A DNA stretch of 64,000 nt from Semisulcospira habei. Lineage: Eukaryota > Mollusca > Gastropoda > Semisulcospiridae. Below the pieces are notes generated by a model that saw only the letters and a program-made list of their open reading frames with translations, was not told the origin of the DNA and did not search any database. Location: positions 176,879,039 through 176,943,038 of the forward strand of contig BTPG01000005.1 of assembly GCA_036245525.1 (NCBI GenBank), read 5' to 3'. Made by a program: the position numbers and the translations under genes. Positions 33,885 to 46,176 of this stretch are shown here, piece after piece; the first letter of the stretch is position 1; each line of letters opens with the position of its first letter.

Positions 33885-36718
33885 AATTTTTCGTTTTCAA
33901 AGAGCGTAACTGCATAACAAGCGGCGTCACACATCGTTGGACATACAAAATAAATCTACAAGTCATTCTTGCTGGTCACAGAACAAACAAAGCCACGAAA
34001 ATCACTAACATATTAAAAAAACTCAAGTTGTACAACTATACACATTGAATGTATAAAGAAATGACCGGCTTCTAAGTTATGGTGTCGCAGATGTTACACA
34101 GTTACGCTGTATTTTTAAAAACGAAACAATGACGAAACCATCGTCTGCTGAGCGGGAAGCCTTCACCCACAACAAGGGTACATATTAGCACATGATTTGA
34201 TGACGTTTCGCCCAAGGTTTCCATATGGTCAAGAGTACGACTAGGCGTCGAGTGCCGGTTTTGCTACCTAACTGACAAAACAAAGCCTTCAAATTCAAAA
34301 CCAGGCATGCATCTCACACAACCATATCTCAACTGGTTAGAAATTGAACATACCTTCTAATCCTGTGTCATTTTTGCATACATCCGATGGGATAAAAGAG
34401 TTATTGTTTTGTGCGATCGAGCGGCGGAAGCCAAAATTTTGAAACGTGACATCACTCATGTGTGTTCGCTTTCAGATAAAAAATTCCGGGGAATGAAATA
34501 GAATTTCAAAACCAAGTTTAGGCCTATAGAGAGCCAATGCAAGTTACTATTTTGTTACCATATCGTCGAATTTTACTTGTGTCTAAGTTAAAAGTAGTTT
34601 GAGGGCAAGTAAAGGCTAGAATGAACATAACGCGTGTCGTCAATTTCACACGTGCAAAATCTCGCTGTGAACCAGAACACAAAAAACGTACCCTGAGGCA
34701 CCTAATTAACATATCCTAGACAACATTACTCTTCATTCTGATTACTGTAAACAAATTCAAAATCGTTTTGAGAATTGAACGAAGGCTGCGTTTTAAACTT
34801 CTTCAAACCAAAAGTTGTAAATTTTGTGTTACGTGCAATCACGGGAAAAAATCTCGCAATCATTAACACACGTGATTTTCTGGAATCGTCGGCCATTTTG
34901 AGATTTGCGTTTGGTCAGTCCTACGTACCTCATATCTACAGGTGACATCGATGGAGCAGGGAAGCGAGAAGGTTAAGTTTTGGTTGTAAACCGTTATGTT
35001 CATGCAAAATTGATGACTGAGCACTATAAATGTTTAAAAAAAGCAATGTAAGTTTGTAAGTGTACTGTTTTTCTAATTACTTCAAATGAATGTTGACGCA
35101 AACAAATGTAAAATCAATCAGCTCAATGACCGCGTGTTTTGAACAAAGGAAGAAAACATTACTTGATGGAATTTGCCTCCATCCGACGATGACGGCTTAG
35201 TTTTGGTTGTAACAGTTATGTTCAAGTTTCTGAATGCGATATTCAATATTTCAAAGGATAAAACAGAACAAGTAATGTATGTTCGGATTAGTTTTGTAGC
35301 GCAACACTTTGAAACAATAATTATTACCTTTTACCGTCATCTTGCCGTTGTGGCCGCTTGTACATAACTTTACACATGGTTGAAGGTTGTCAGCGTCATG
35401 TTCAGGCAATTACAGCGTTATTTTCAAAGTTTAAAAAGAACACTACGTATCACACATTTTCGTTGATTCAGTATTGTTGTCTTTATCCTTCCTGATATAA
35501 AAAATAGAGTAAACGTCTTTTGCTCCTGCTGTTTGATTGTTCATAACTTTACACAGTTTGGCCAGGTAAATCTTTATGTAAAGTTATGTTCAAACCATGA
35601 GTTTTGCATTTTGGGGGAAGGACAAGTCATACATTTTCTTTTACCAATTGTTGTTGATAGGAAGAGATTTTGTGTTATTTGATTTATACTTCGGGTCATA
35701 GATTATGAGTTGCTGAATTATAGCGTTTGTACATATCATATAAACATGACACAGTGCAACAGGAAACAGAGTGTGCTATAGCACCTTCAATAAAAAAAAA
35801 TGGTTGTTTTTCTCATCTTAAGCTGTGATAATGTTCCCATTGTCTTTATGTACTTTATATTATTGTTTGTTTGTTATGTAACATACGATTAAGTAAGAAT
35901 AACCCTGTTCTGGCAGTATTGGACTTAACATAACATGACGTAACTTAGGGTGGTTGGGTTGGAAAGTTCTGTTAGTGTTACACTGTGCTTCCTGCTATTT
36001 TTGTTAGTGTTCTATATAAGTACAGATAGTCTGCATTTTTAAAAAAAAACTTTTCTGCACCCAAGAAATGACAAATTTTAAGAAATGCCTTGAACATAAC
36101 TTGACAACAATTATGTTGTCAAGTTATGTACAGTTAAAACAGTGCTCAGCTAACATTTTCCTTCATAGTAACAGTCTCTTTTAAAGTGGAAGACAGGTTT
36201 GATTATTTTGTCTATTGTAACTTATGTACAAACTATTATTCTAGCTAGATGACTGTGAACATAACTTGACAAACTAGACTGACATGTAAAGTTATGTTCA
36301 TTACTGTAGCACAATTCCTAGTATACTGTCTTTTGGATACCCACTTTGCTAGTTGTTATTTATCAAAATACAGCTTGGGTACTAAAATATAAATTGTTAC
36401 AAACAGAATATACATTTTTCTGTTTTAAATAGTTTGTACATAACATGACAACATCATGTGTTGTCAAGTTATGTTCAACCACAGTTATGTTTGGTTCACA
36501 CATTGTCTTCCAAGTTGCAGTCTGATCATGCCTTTTACTCTTTGTTGTGCTGGCCAAGCTTGATAGCTGCCATGATATATCATAATTTAATAATAACCAG
36601 CCATTTTAGTACAAAACTGTTGAAAAATAACCAGACATATTAGGCTGATGCTAGCTAAAAACAAATCGCAAACATGGGCACAAATTGAAATTATTTGACC
36701 CTCTCTGTTTCAGTTCTT

Positions 36719-36901
36719 CAGGATTTGTTCCTGAATCGAATGTTTCCGAGGCTAAAGGGTCTTTCCCAGCAGTGAAAGCACCCAGAAAATGGATGCTAAA
36801 CACGTGTCGTGGTGCAGTACCCTGACAGGTTGTACCCTGGTGAGCAAGATTATGTCCGCATACTTGTGCTTATGAATGATAGCAGCCAGGAATCTTTTTA
36901 A
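36719..36901 (+). CDS. Candidate transposon exon, possibly frameshifted
   Basis: After a good acceptor (CTCTCTGTTTCAG) one frame reads SSGFVPESNVSEAKGSFPAV, then KAPRKWMLNTCRGAVP, to a stop. The neighbouring frame takes over as RLYPGEQDYVRILVLMNDSS to a stop at 36901. The two together look like one exon with a one-base shift. It lies 260 bases upstream of the terminal exon at 37162. No family is recognised. Confidence 0.3.
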
Positions 36902-37161
36902 AGTATTTGAAATCATAAAAATGTGGATTTTGAACATGTTTTAGCTCCATTTAAGTTTGAGATGGAGACATTAAAAAATTATAAAAGGTTGTAAGGTCCG
37001 GCCCGAAACAAGTGGGACTGGTTGTCACTGGCCAATAAAGAAAAGGAGTTTGAAGTTTCCTTAGGAAACTTGATCAGCAGGAAGCTTGTTATGGGTTGCT
37101 TCAAGAAAGTGCTGTGATCATTATGCAACAGAAATAAAGCAGTCTCTTTTTTCTGTTTCAG

Positions 37162-37358
37162 GAGTGATTGTCGGAGTAGATCCTCTGAGGGTCAAATTCC
37201 TCAAGCCTCACCAGACAAAACAAGGAGTATTTGTTTACCCTGAAATAGATGACATCCAAGAAGTAGGGGATGATATGATTGTAGCGTCGAATGTAGATTT
37301 CCTGCCACTCTCCAACAGTGCACGCGAGTGGAGAGTGGTTGGGTTTGATCAATTTTAA
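37162..37358 (+). CDS. Terminal exon of the large transposon's gene, paralogous to 60080-60282
   Basis: An acceptor TTCTGTTTCAG is followed by GVIVGVDPLRVKFLKPHQ, then FVYPEIDDIQEVGDDMIVAS and a C-terminus SAREWRVVGFDQF, with stop at 37358. The exon at 60080-60282 on the other strand has the same length and order: GVV, RFLHPH, FFVYPAVADVQIV, DMIIA and KEWRVEGYDF. Both enter in the same phase (AG before GA-GTG). The pattern of short strands with FVYP-D resembles an SH3/Tudor-like barrel, but that is only an impression. This is the strongest protein link between the two DNA transposons here. Confidence 0.7.
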
Positions 37359-37496
37359 TTTGTTTCTGCCATGTTTACCTCAAGTAAAAAGCTAACTAAA
37401 GTGAGTACTTTCTGTGCCAGTGGTCTGCTGAAAACCATTGGTCGTGGTAAACTTAGGTCAATTGGTGCTAGATTATATTTGTTTGAAAGTGGTACA

Positions 37497-37878
37497 TGAT
37501 TGATTGTACATTGCTTAACGTCCCGACAGCAACAAGGCTTTCTCAGGACGTGCCTGCACTGCTTGTGAAAAAAATACTAAACAGAACATTGAATGTATGT
37601 CGCCAGCCGGTCAAATACATTAAATAAACCTAACACATGGGGCCTAAATAAAGCTAAGACCATTTAGCAACACACATCCAATATCAAGAGCTACAGGCAG
37701 TGCAGACAGTAGGGAGAATTTTAAAAAGGCAAATACAGGTGAATGGACAAAGGGTAGACAGAAACACATGCCCCAGAATAGAGAGAAAAACCCACCCTGT
37801 GGGGCTGACCAGGGTGACCCTGGGAACTAAAAAATACCTAACCCCACCCAAGTCCCCCAGGGCAGACCCGGGTGGGGG
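37497..37878 (-). mobile_element. SINE-like retroposon, copy 3, with 13-base target duplication
   Basis: Same family as 12014-12375 and 14706-15090, flanked by TGAAAGTGGTACA at 37484-37496 and 37879-37891. It is inserted in the large DNA transposon just after its terminal exon. Confidence 0.85.
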
Positions 37879-37965
37879 TGAAAGTGGTACAGAAAAGTGT
37901 TTCTTTGTTGAGGTATTTGGGCAAAAGGTAGGCTCCGATGTCATACGGCCCATTATGATATAGCA

Positions 37966-39633
37966 AATAATAATAATAATAATAATTACGGTATTTATAA
38001 TGCGCTTATCTTATAATAATTATAACTCTAAGCGCACACTCACAACTCTAGCACGCATGCGCACGCTTTAGACAATGACTCACGTACCACAAACAGTGAA
38101 GTACATTACGACGGTCAGCTTGGGGTGGGGAGTGTGGTGATATAGTGCTAAAACTGTTGAAAGAGGTGAGTTTTGAGGGCGGACTGGAAGGAGGAGAGAG
38201 AGTGTTTCTGACGGAGAGAGAGTGGGAGAGTGTTCCAGGTGGATGGACCGTAGACGGAGAAGGAGCGGGGGCCGAAAGTGTTAAGTTTGGTGCGAGGGAT
38301 GTGGATGCGGAGAGGGTCGGAGGCAGAGCGGAGAGAGCGGGAAGGTGTGTAGGGGTGAAGTAAGTTAGAGAGATAGGCAGGAGCGCAGTTGTTCAGGGAT
38401 TTGTAGCAGAGAGACAGAACTTTGTATTGGATGCGTTGGGGGATTGAGAGCCAGTGGAGGAGTTTGAGCAGGGGTGTGATGTGGTCGGATTTTTTCTTTC
38501 TGAGGACGAGGCGGGCAGCATTGTTCTGGACACGCTGGAGAGTGAAGATGGTGGAGTGAGGGAGACCGGAAAGGAGAGAGTTGCAATAGTCGATGCGAGA
38601 TAAGATGAGAGAGACAGCAAGTTTGGTGGCAGCTTCGGTAGTGAGGTATTTTCTGATCTGACTGATGCGGCGGAGGTGGAAATAGCATGCCTGGGTCGTG
38701 GCGGAGACGAAGCTGGTCATGGACAGAGAGGAATCGAGGATGACGCCGAGGTTCTTGGCCGAGTCAGAGAGGGAGATGGGGGTGCTATCGAGTTGAAGGT
38801 GGAGAGAGGGAGGGAGCTGGGAGAGTTTCTGGCGAGTGCCTACCAGCATGGCTTCCGTTTTGTCGTCGTTCAGTTTCAGTTTGTTTGCTGTCATCCAGTT
38901 TTTCACGTCTTCGTAGCAGTCAGCCGTGCGAGTCAGTAGTGACTGAGTGTTGTCGAGTTTGTCATTGTCTTGCAGTTGTGCGTCGTCAGCGTAGAGGTGG
39001 TGGTGTATGCGGTGAGACTGGATGATGTTGGACAGAGGAGAGGTGTAGAGTGTGAAAAGGACCGGGCCCAGGACGGATCCCTGTGGAACTCCGCAGGAGA
39101 GCGTTACCGGGTTGGAAGAGACGCCGTTGATGGTGACGTACTGCTGTCTGTCGGAGAGGTAGGAGAGAAACCAGGAGTGAGCAGAGTTGGTGATGCCGAA
39201 GGAGTGGTGGAGTCGGTGGAGGAGGATAGAGTGGTCTATAGTGTCAAAGGCGGCAGAGAGATCGAGTAGTGTAAGAAGGGAGATGTTGCCAGAGTCGGTG
39301 GAGAGAAGCAGCTCGTTCAAGATATGTAGGAGGGCTGTTTCAGTGCTGTGATGTTTGCGATAGGCAGACTGGAATGGACTGAGGAGGTTGTTGTCGGTGA
39401 GATGGAGGTTGAGCTGGTTGAGAACAACCTTCTCAAGAAGCTTGGACAGGAAAGAGAGATTGGAGACTGGGCGATAGTTCTTGAGTTCGTTTGGGTCGAG
39501 GTTGTGTTTTTTGAGGAGAGGACGGACGATGGCGGACTTGAAGATATCGGGGACGGAGCCGTTTTCTAGAGATGCGTTGATGATGTCGGTAATGAAGGGT
39601 AGAAGTTTTGGAAGGCCGTCATGGTAGAGAGAG
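37966..39633 (-). mobile_element. CR1/L2-like LINE, 5'-truncated, copy 1
   Basis: The RT frame is open from the truncation point near 39633 to the stop at 38148. It reads [67 protein letters not shown] and [13 protein letters not shown], and ends [13 protein letters not shown]. This is the CR1/L2/Rex1 style of RT. The 3' tail is a TAA microsatellite at 37966-37986. It is 95 percent or more identical by eye to the copy at 49222-51619. The possible duplication AGCAA is too short to rely on. The RT lacks its first part because of truncation. Confidence 0.9.
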
Positions 39634-40944
39634 CATGAGCAATGGCTAACTAACGTCAGTGTTCAAGAGTGTTAAATGTATTGTTGGTGTTCTAAAATGT
39701 ATTGAAAGTTTAAACTTTTTTCACTTGGTGTTTTCTCACATTGTGGAACCACATTGTGCAGAGATTTGAACCCCATGTTGTAAAGTTATGTACAAACATA
39801 TATGTACAGATTTGTTTTGCTACTTGCGTTAAACATTGTAGACACAATTATTAAATCTGGTAAATGCTGGGGTTTACTGAACACATAATTTGATGTAATT
39901 TTCCATTTTTATTGTTTATTTTGACTTCAGACTTCAGTGTTGATAATACCAACATGTTTCGGTTGTAAAGTTATGTTCAACTTGCCATTTTCACACATTA
40001 TTCTCTTGTATTTTCAATTTCAAACCTGATAATTACATCACTGCTGCTCTGTAGTGCAGTAGAAAGCTACAGGCGATTGTGATTTTTATTTTCTGGTTCT
40101 TGTCCTTTTGTGGAGGCACTTTTTTGCTGAAATTTAAAGCTCGTGGTGTAAAGTTATACAAACAATTACAATATGTATTTGCTGCTTTCGTTCCTAATTT
40201 AGACACAATTTTGGGATAAATAAAAGTGTATTTGTTAAAAACACATCACTTGAGTAGTGTTTTGTTATTTTTGGATTTATGCATGTTAGTTAAAGAGCCT
40301 CAAGTTTGTTTGTCACGGCGTAAAGTTATGTTCAAGCATTGTGTTTTTCTGTGAATGGTGTATTTTTCCTAAATTATTCTGTAATCTACAAGAGTTTAGT
40401 ACACAATAAAGGGAAAACACACCATCTTAATTGACTTTCTTTGCTGTGTTGTCAAGGATTTAAAAATTTTTGTTCATAAAATAGACTGTGTTCACACTTA
40501 TCTCAATTAGGATAGTTTAGAATCTATCAATGTGCAATTGAAATTGTGTGTTTAATACCACACACAATTTTTAAAATATAATTTATGCATTTTTTTTTTT
40601 CATAAATGTATAGCTGAGTGTAAAGTTATGTTCAAACAATTTCAGTGTTGCACCATTGTGTATCTATTCACCCCATCAAACTTTCTTTGAAATTTAAGCA
40701 TAGCCTAGTAAGGAAAGAACAACATGATAATTTTATACAGCATGAATCTACCTTGTGAAAGCTAGAAAATGACTAAGTGCCAAAAGGTGCTCTCACAAAG
40801 AGGACAACTGGGTTGAAAATCAAAGTGTGACATAAAGTACCAGAAAATGTATTAAGTGATGTACACTGTATTGGCAATGTGTTTGTAAAAGAAAAAGATA
40901 ATATCTGAAATGGTTTTTGAGAAAATGGCTGTTAAGATTTGTAA

Positions 40945-42440
40945 GTCTGGATATTGCGACATAGTGCCTTTAAATTAGTGGGATAAAAAAACACAAATCA
41001 GTTTCTAAACAGTTAAAATAATAAGTAGTGGTCACAATTGACCTATCCAAACAATTACTGCTTTTTGGCTTAGAATGTTATAATCCCTGAACATGATTTG
41101 TGTTGCAATACCTGACATCCGACCATATTCAATTTTTAAAACATTTTTAAAACATCCTACAACCAAGAAAAACACACTTTGTCATGTTATATACCACTCA
41201 CAGGAATACATGCACACATTAGAGCACAATGGGAGTCTATCTTTGCTGCCCAAATATATTTATTGGCAGTCAGGGCCAGAATTTGTAACTTATGTCGAAC
41301 ATCAGGATTGCAGCAGATATCCCCAGAATAGTTATCAGAAACCACAAACACAAAGCCTTTCCCCCAGTTTCAAGCTACAATATTTAACAAACAAAACAGA
41401 TATGAAGAACAAACTGCATACAGCTTTCTGATGTAATATACATGATGAAACATGACGTGCTAAACAGTCTGCGCCCGAAAAAATAAAACAAATATTCAAA
41501 TAAGTTTTATCTGTGTACAGGCTGATGCACTATTTTAACTCTGACCCTCAGATTTAGAAGGTCCTAATGGCTATGCAACTGCTTGTCCAAAATGGCTCAT
41601 TTTAACAGTGCCTTTGCCCCCAAAAGTTCTACAATCCATATGTGTTGAACGTCAGGATTGCAGCAGCAAATGTTGGCACAAGCCTGACGTCCGATACATT
41701 TTTTATCATTGCATTATTATGTTATGAAATTCACCTGTTTCTTGATCTCATTATCTTACATTTGCGTCACAACAACTGCACGTCTCCATCAAACGACAAA
41801 AATACATCGGTGACCCGTGTTCATTCAAATAACTCATTTACCAACTTGCATCGATTGGAGGTCAGATTTGCGACATGTGTTCGCGATCGAACGTCAGGTT
41901 GCTACAGCCATAAAATTTGTTATCACAAGAAATCATCTTCATTCTCCAACCTACTGCCTAAAATCGGTGCTGGAGTCTCGGGCGATTCAAACTCTTGAAA
42001 ATGTTTGTCTATGAGTATGATTACACTCGAACGTCAGAAGTGATCGAACGTCAGATTTATGAAAACAGTTGCGACAAAATGTCACGAGTTGTAGCTCTCC
42101 ATTGACAAACCGGACATTCAAAACAACCACGCTGGAATGTGGCCCATAATGCATCTATCATAACCGGACGATCGTAGACCAAAAAAACCCAAAACAACTT
42201 TGTTAAACTTATCAAATAGTTGAACGTCGGATCTTGCGACAAAAACTGGCCGCTCACAATTTTTTTGCCAGCTTAGAAAACTGTGACGGAAAAGTAAATT
42301 TAAAGCATATAAAATATTCAACGAAAGCGAAACAACGCAATGACACCATTTTCGGTTTGGGTCAGCGTGCCTTTCGCTAGCACAAGTTTGCGGAAATTAA
42401 GATGCTGCTGTTGCGACAAATCTGACATCCGACAGTGGCT
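40945..42440. repeat. Array of TCGAACGTCAG...TTGCGACA words (motif ii)
   Basis: About nine copies or half-copies: 40950-40962, 41101-41124, 41294-41316, 41645-41667, 41684-41695, 41887-41907, 42027-42080, 42220-42243, 42410-42434. The consensus is near TGAACGTC(A/G)GATNTTGCGACA, in both orientations. It lies between motif arrays i and iii of the large transposon. Confidence 0.8.
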
Positions 42441-42845
42441 ACTTTCAAGAGCAATAAACAAAAGCATGGCTTGCCTTCAAATCTGGGAAATACACGGATT
42501 ATAAGATCAATCTTCCCTGAACATATGGGCATGGTTGGCACCAGGTTTGTTATTGTTGCTTTTACACGCGAGATCAAAACAGACCGACGGCATGTCATTG
42601 TCCCGGGTCGATTTTTATTGGTGAATTCTGGCGTTTTACAGTATACTCACCAAACGGCTTTACCTTAGGTGCAGAAATTATTGCCAGTATATCTTCAATC
42701 ATTCACACACACACTGCACTTGTTAAAGTCAACACGTGTCTTTTTAAACAGATTTTAGTTTCACGCAAAAGAGATCACTCACTTTTTGCTCACCTTTTGG
42801 CACTTAGTCAAATGTGTTTTATAAATGTGTGACGTTGTCTTGTAA

Positions 42846-43115
42846 ATGTTATGTACAAACCATAACGGTTTTTCGCCAATTACATCCAAACGACTGCTCA
42901 TGGGGAAATTCTTTTGGGGGGGCATGTTACTTATGACTAAAAACATCACAATAATGCAAAATGATGCTCATATGTTTAAGTTCAAAATCAGAGACCCATG
43001 TCACACTCTTTGGACACCCAGTCGTACTCTTGACCATATATGGAAGTGTGTACACAACAAGGTGAACGTGAAATGGTCCCAAATTCTAGGATATACGACA
43101 TCATTGGAAGAAAAG
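42846..43115 (+). CDS. Candidate exon of the large transposon, W-LGYTT-LE motif
   Basis: The open frame ends NKVNVKWSQILGYTTSLEEK directly at a donor (GTAAGC at 43116), phase 0. The next exon of the same gene is probably 46177-46254 (phase 0, ILETNGDEALAKFLKIHE). Together they give a W-x(4)-LG-TT-LE-x(n)-DE-L-KFLK pattern. In the nested copy the same exon end (to 44063) and next exon (44519-44578) are preserved. The start codon is uncertain; only the last ~50 residues look conserved. No known family is identified. Confidence 0.5.
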
Positions 43116-44518
43116 GTAAGCTGAACTGATCATATTATTCTCCTATCTACTATTTTACATGGTTATCTGCATATTTTATTTTGTGATTGTAGAGAAATAC
43201 CTAGTTTGAGAGTCATTCCACACTGATGATGACTTTTTAGGGGGCTCTCACTTAACAGCATTTCTCATCCAAAAGAAACGACCAACTGCACTCAGAACCA
43301 TTGCTGGGATTATACAGATGTTGATTAAGCAGGTCAAGCAAAGAAACTGTTAAAAGTTAAGTCTACTATTAACTATGAACGAAAAAAGAGCGAAATTCAA
43401 CTCAAAATGGCTGCGCAAAACAGGAACGCCGAAAGGAGGCAACTTTGGTGGCTACTTGAGAGGTTTCTGTTACGTAAATTAACCTTTTAACCGCACAGTG
43501 TTATGAAACTGTTGTTGTTTTTCTTTGATATTTCTGAAATCTTTTATTTCAGTAAAGGGATTTTGTAAAATTTTTCGTTTTCAAAGAGCGTAACTGCGTA
43601 ACAAGCGGCGTCACACGTCTCCGGACATACAAAATAAACTACAAGTCATTCTTGCTGGTCACAGAACAAACAAAGCCACGAAAATCACTAACATATTAAA
43701 AAACTAAAGTTGTACAACTACACAAATTGAATGTATATATGCACAGAATAAAGAGATGACCGGCTTCTAAGTTATGGTGTCGCAGATGTTACACAGTTAC
43801 GCTGTATTTTTCAAAACGAAACAATGACGAAACCGTCGTCTGCTGAGCGGGAAGCCTTCACCCACAACAAGGGTACATATTAGCACATGATTTGATGACG
43901 TTTCGCCCAAGGTTTCCATATATGGAAGTGTGTACACAACAATAAAGTGTGACGTGTCACACATGCAACACGCGGTTACACAGTTACGCACAAAGTGAGA
44001 CTTGAGGTGGTGAATGTGAAATGGTACCAAATCCTGGGATATACAACATCATTGGAAGAAAAGGTAAGCTGAACTGATCATATTGTAGAGAAATACCAAG
44101 TTTGAATGACGCGTTGCATTGACTATGCTGGTGTCGCATGTTACGCAGTGCAGTGAACTGCTTGTTTTCACGAAGAATAGTGCTTTAGATACCTTTTGGG
44201 GGGCTTTTATCAGAGAAACCTTATCGTTTAAGCTGTTTTCAAGTTGCAAAATCTGGGTAAAAGCATGTTACTTCATAAAAATCTAACATGCGTAACTGCA
44301 TTACACTTTTCACGAGTCGCATGTAATGCAGTTACCTGAAGATGATGTAGCATGTTATGTTGTTATTATGTAACACAAAAAAGAACGTTTTCACGTATGT
44401 TTACTTTGCATTGACCTTACCTTTGTCCACAGCACGAATTTGGATTAAGTGTAAATATTCTAGCGTTTTTAATAATCTTTTCCTGGTGTTTATCACATAA
44501 AAAGCCTTTTCTTCCCAG

Positions 44519-44578
44519 ATTTTGGAGACTAATGGTGATGAAGCGCTGGTGAAGTTCTTAAAGATTCATGAGAGGTAG
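44519..44578 (+). CDS. Last exon in the nested copy
   Basis: Acceptor TTTCTTCCCAG, then ILETNGDEALVKFLKIHER and a stop. It pairs in phase 0 with the exon ending at 44063 (VNVKWYQILGYTTSLEEK). Confidence 0.5.
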   Translation: MLETNGDEALVKFLKIHER

Positions 44579-44840
44579 TACACATTTCCCCCATGTTGAA
44601 GACATTATCATGGGTCTCTGTGGAGGATGTCACGCTTTTGGATCCGCCCACCATCAACGTCCGTGGACAACACTTCTTTTTATAAATTTTGTTGGGGTTA
44701 TCAGGATGCTTCGGGATTTTGGTGGTGGTGGGGAGGGGTGTATGGAATAAATACATGAATGTCAGAAATAAATGATTTCCACTGTCCCAAGTATTTTGCA
44801 TTTGTTGAGTTCTTAAATCTTGCCCCCGAGGATGGATGTA

Positions 44841-45592
44841 TGTTTGTGTCGCATGTTACACAGTTACAGATCAGTGTTGATGTTGTATAACATCAAAGCA
44901 AGTACAAGTTTTTGTCTCTTTTACCTTTAGCATCATCATTGACCACTGAAAGTACATTTTATGTTACATATTTGTTTCATATTTGTTGACCCTAAAGTTT
45001 GAAACAAAAACGTTTTATAATGGGAGTGTAACTGTGTTACGGTGTCGCGAACAAAAACTATACCTCTTTCCGAAAAAAATTGCATCTAATAACTCAAGAA
45101 TTGTTTTTTACCTTCTCCTTGTTGTGTTCAAGTAAGCCATGATTGATAAGACATTTTGTATGATTTGTACATTGCTCACAGCTGAATTTCTGTCACGGTG
45201 TAACACAGTTACTTTGTAGTTTGTGTCGCATGTTACACAGTTACAGATTAGTGTTGATGTTGTATAACATCAAAGCAAGTACAAGTTTTTGTCTCTTTTA
45301 CCTTTAGCATCGTCACTGACCACTGAAAGTAAATATGTTACATATTTGTTTCATATTTTTTTACCCTAAAGTTTGAAACAAAAACGTTTTAGTATGGGGG
45401 TGTAACTGTGTTACGGTGTCGTGAAGAAAAAATATACCTCTTTCCAAAACAAATTTCATCTAATAACTCAAGAATTGTTTTTTACCTTTCTCCTTGTTGT
45501 GTTCAAGTAAGCCAGGATTGATAAGACATTTTGCATGATTTGTGCATTGCTCACAGCTGAATTTCTGTCACAGTGTAACGCAGTTACACCGC
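44841..45592. repeat. Tandem duplication, period 377 bases
   Basis: The blocks 44841-45217 and 45218-45592 match closely (GTTGATGTTGTATAACATC, ACCCTAAAGTTTGAAAC, TAACTCAAGAATTG). Each carries three motif-iii words. Confidence 0.88.
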
Positions 45593-46176
45593 AGTGACAT
45601 ATTTCATATTTACCTGTCTATTGGCAGTTTGGTATGTTGGTCTGCTTTTCTTTTTACAGGTTATAAACTACACATATTAACACAATAATTAACAATGGTG
45701 CTAACATTTAAAGTTGAGTTTGTTTTTTTAGCAGTGATTCCCCCTTTTAGTCATCATTAGTGTGGAATGACTCTTGAATGATGCGATGCATTGACTATGC
45801 TGGTGTCGCATGTTACGCAGTGCACAGAACTGCTTGTTTTCAGGAAGAATAATGCTTTAGATATCTTTTTGGGGGCATTTATCAGAGAAACCTTATCGTT
45901 TAAGCTGTTTTCAAGTTGCAAAATCTGGGTAAAAGCATGTTACTTCATAAAAATCGAACATGCGTAACTGCATTACACTTTTCACGAGTCCCGTGTAATG
46001 CAGTTACGTTGTTACTCTGTAACACAAAAAAGAACGTTTTTCACGTATGTTTACTTTGCATTGACCTTATTTTTATCCATAGCACACCTTTGGATTAAGT
46101 GTAAACATTCTAGCGTTTTTAATAATCTTTTCCTGGTGTTTATCACATAAATACTTAAAAAGCCTTTTCTTCCCAG

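Larger units (their letters stand above)
34990..42860. repeat. Scattered array of GTAAAGTTATGTTCAA words (motif i)
   Basis: About 17 copies of GTAAAGTTATGTTCAA or its complement occur, for example at 35361-35375, 35539-35554, 35578-35596, 36090-36108, 36115-36133, 36254-36272, 36286-36300, 36434-36451, 36461-36480, 39780-39797, 39964-39980, 40315-40336, 40617-40636 and 42841-42860. Several form head-to-head pairs (36090-36133, 36434-36480). They lie on both sides of the terminal exon at 37162-37358. Confidence 0.85.
43210..45773. mobile_element. Nested, internally deleted copy of the large DNA transposon
   Basis: Both ends (GAGTCATTCC...) match the outer element, with target duplication TTGA (43206-43209 and 45774-45777). 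The undisturbed version of the insertion site is present at 44095-44110. Bases 43210-43921 match 33526-34226, and from 43921 the sequence matches the outer element from 43039 on. So about 8.8 kb of outer interior (34227-43039) is absent, with CCATAT shared at the deletion edges. The element sits inside the intron between the two candidate exons of the outer gene. Confidence 0.92.
43776..46010. repeat. Array of GTGTCGCATGTTACACAGTTAC-like words (motif iii)
   Basis: Copies lie at 43776-43803, 44130-44150, 44288-44337, 44846-44877, 45026-45049, 45191-45212, 45222-45246, 45402-45421, 45567-45588, 45803-45821 and 45959-46006, plus one at 34081-34108 near the left end. Direct and inverted copies alternate. 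Confidence 0.85.

Noticed and set aside
37960..39650. AGCAA as a target duplication of the CR1/L2-like LINE
   Set aside because: Five bases next to an A-rich tail can match by chance.
41093..41431. 112-codon plus-strand frame in the large transposon
   Set aside because: It overlaps motif-ii words, has no splice signals or recognisable motif, and has AT-rich random-like composition.
34990..42860. CRISPR-like array
   Set aside because: The repeated words have irregular spacing, both orientations and no constant spacer length, and the genome is eukaryotic.
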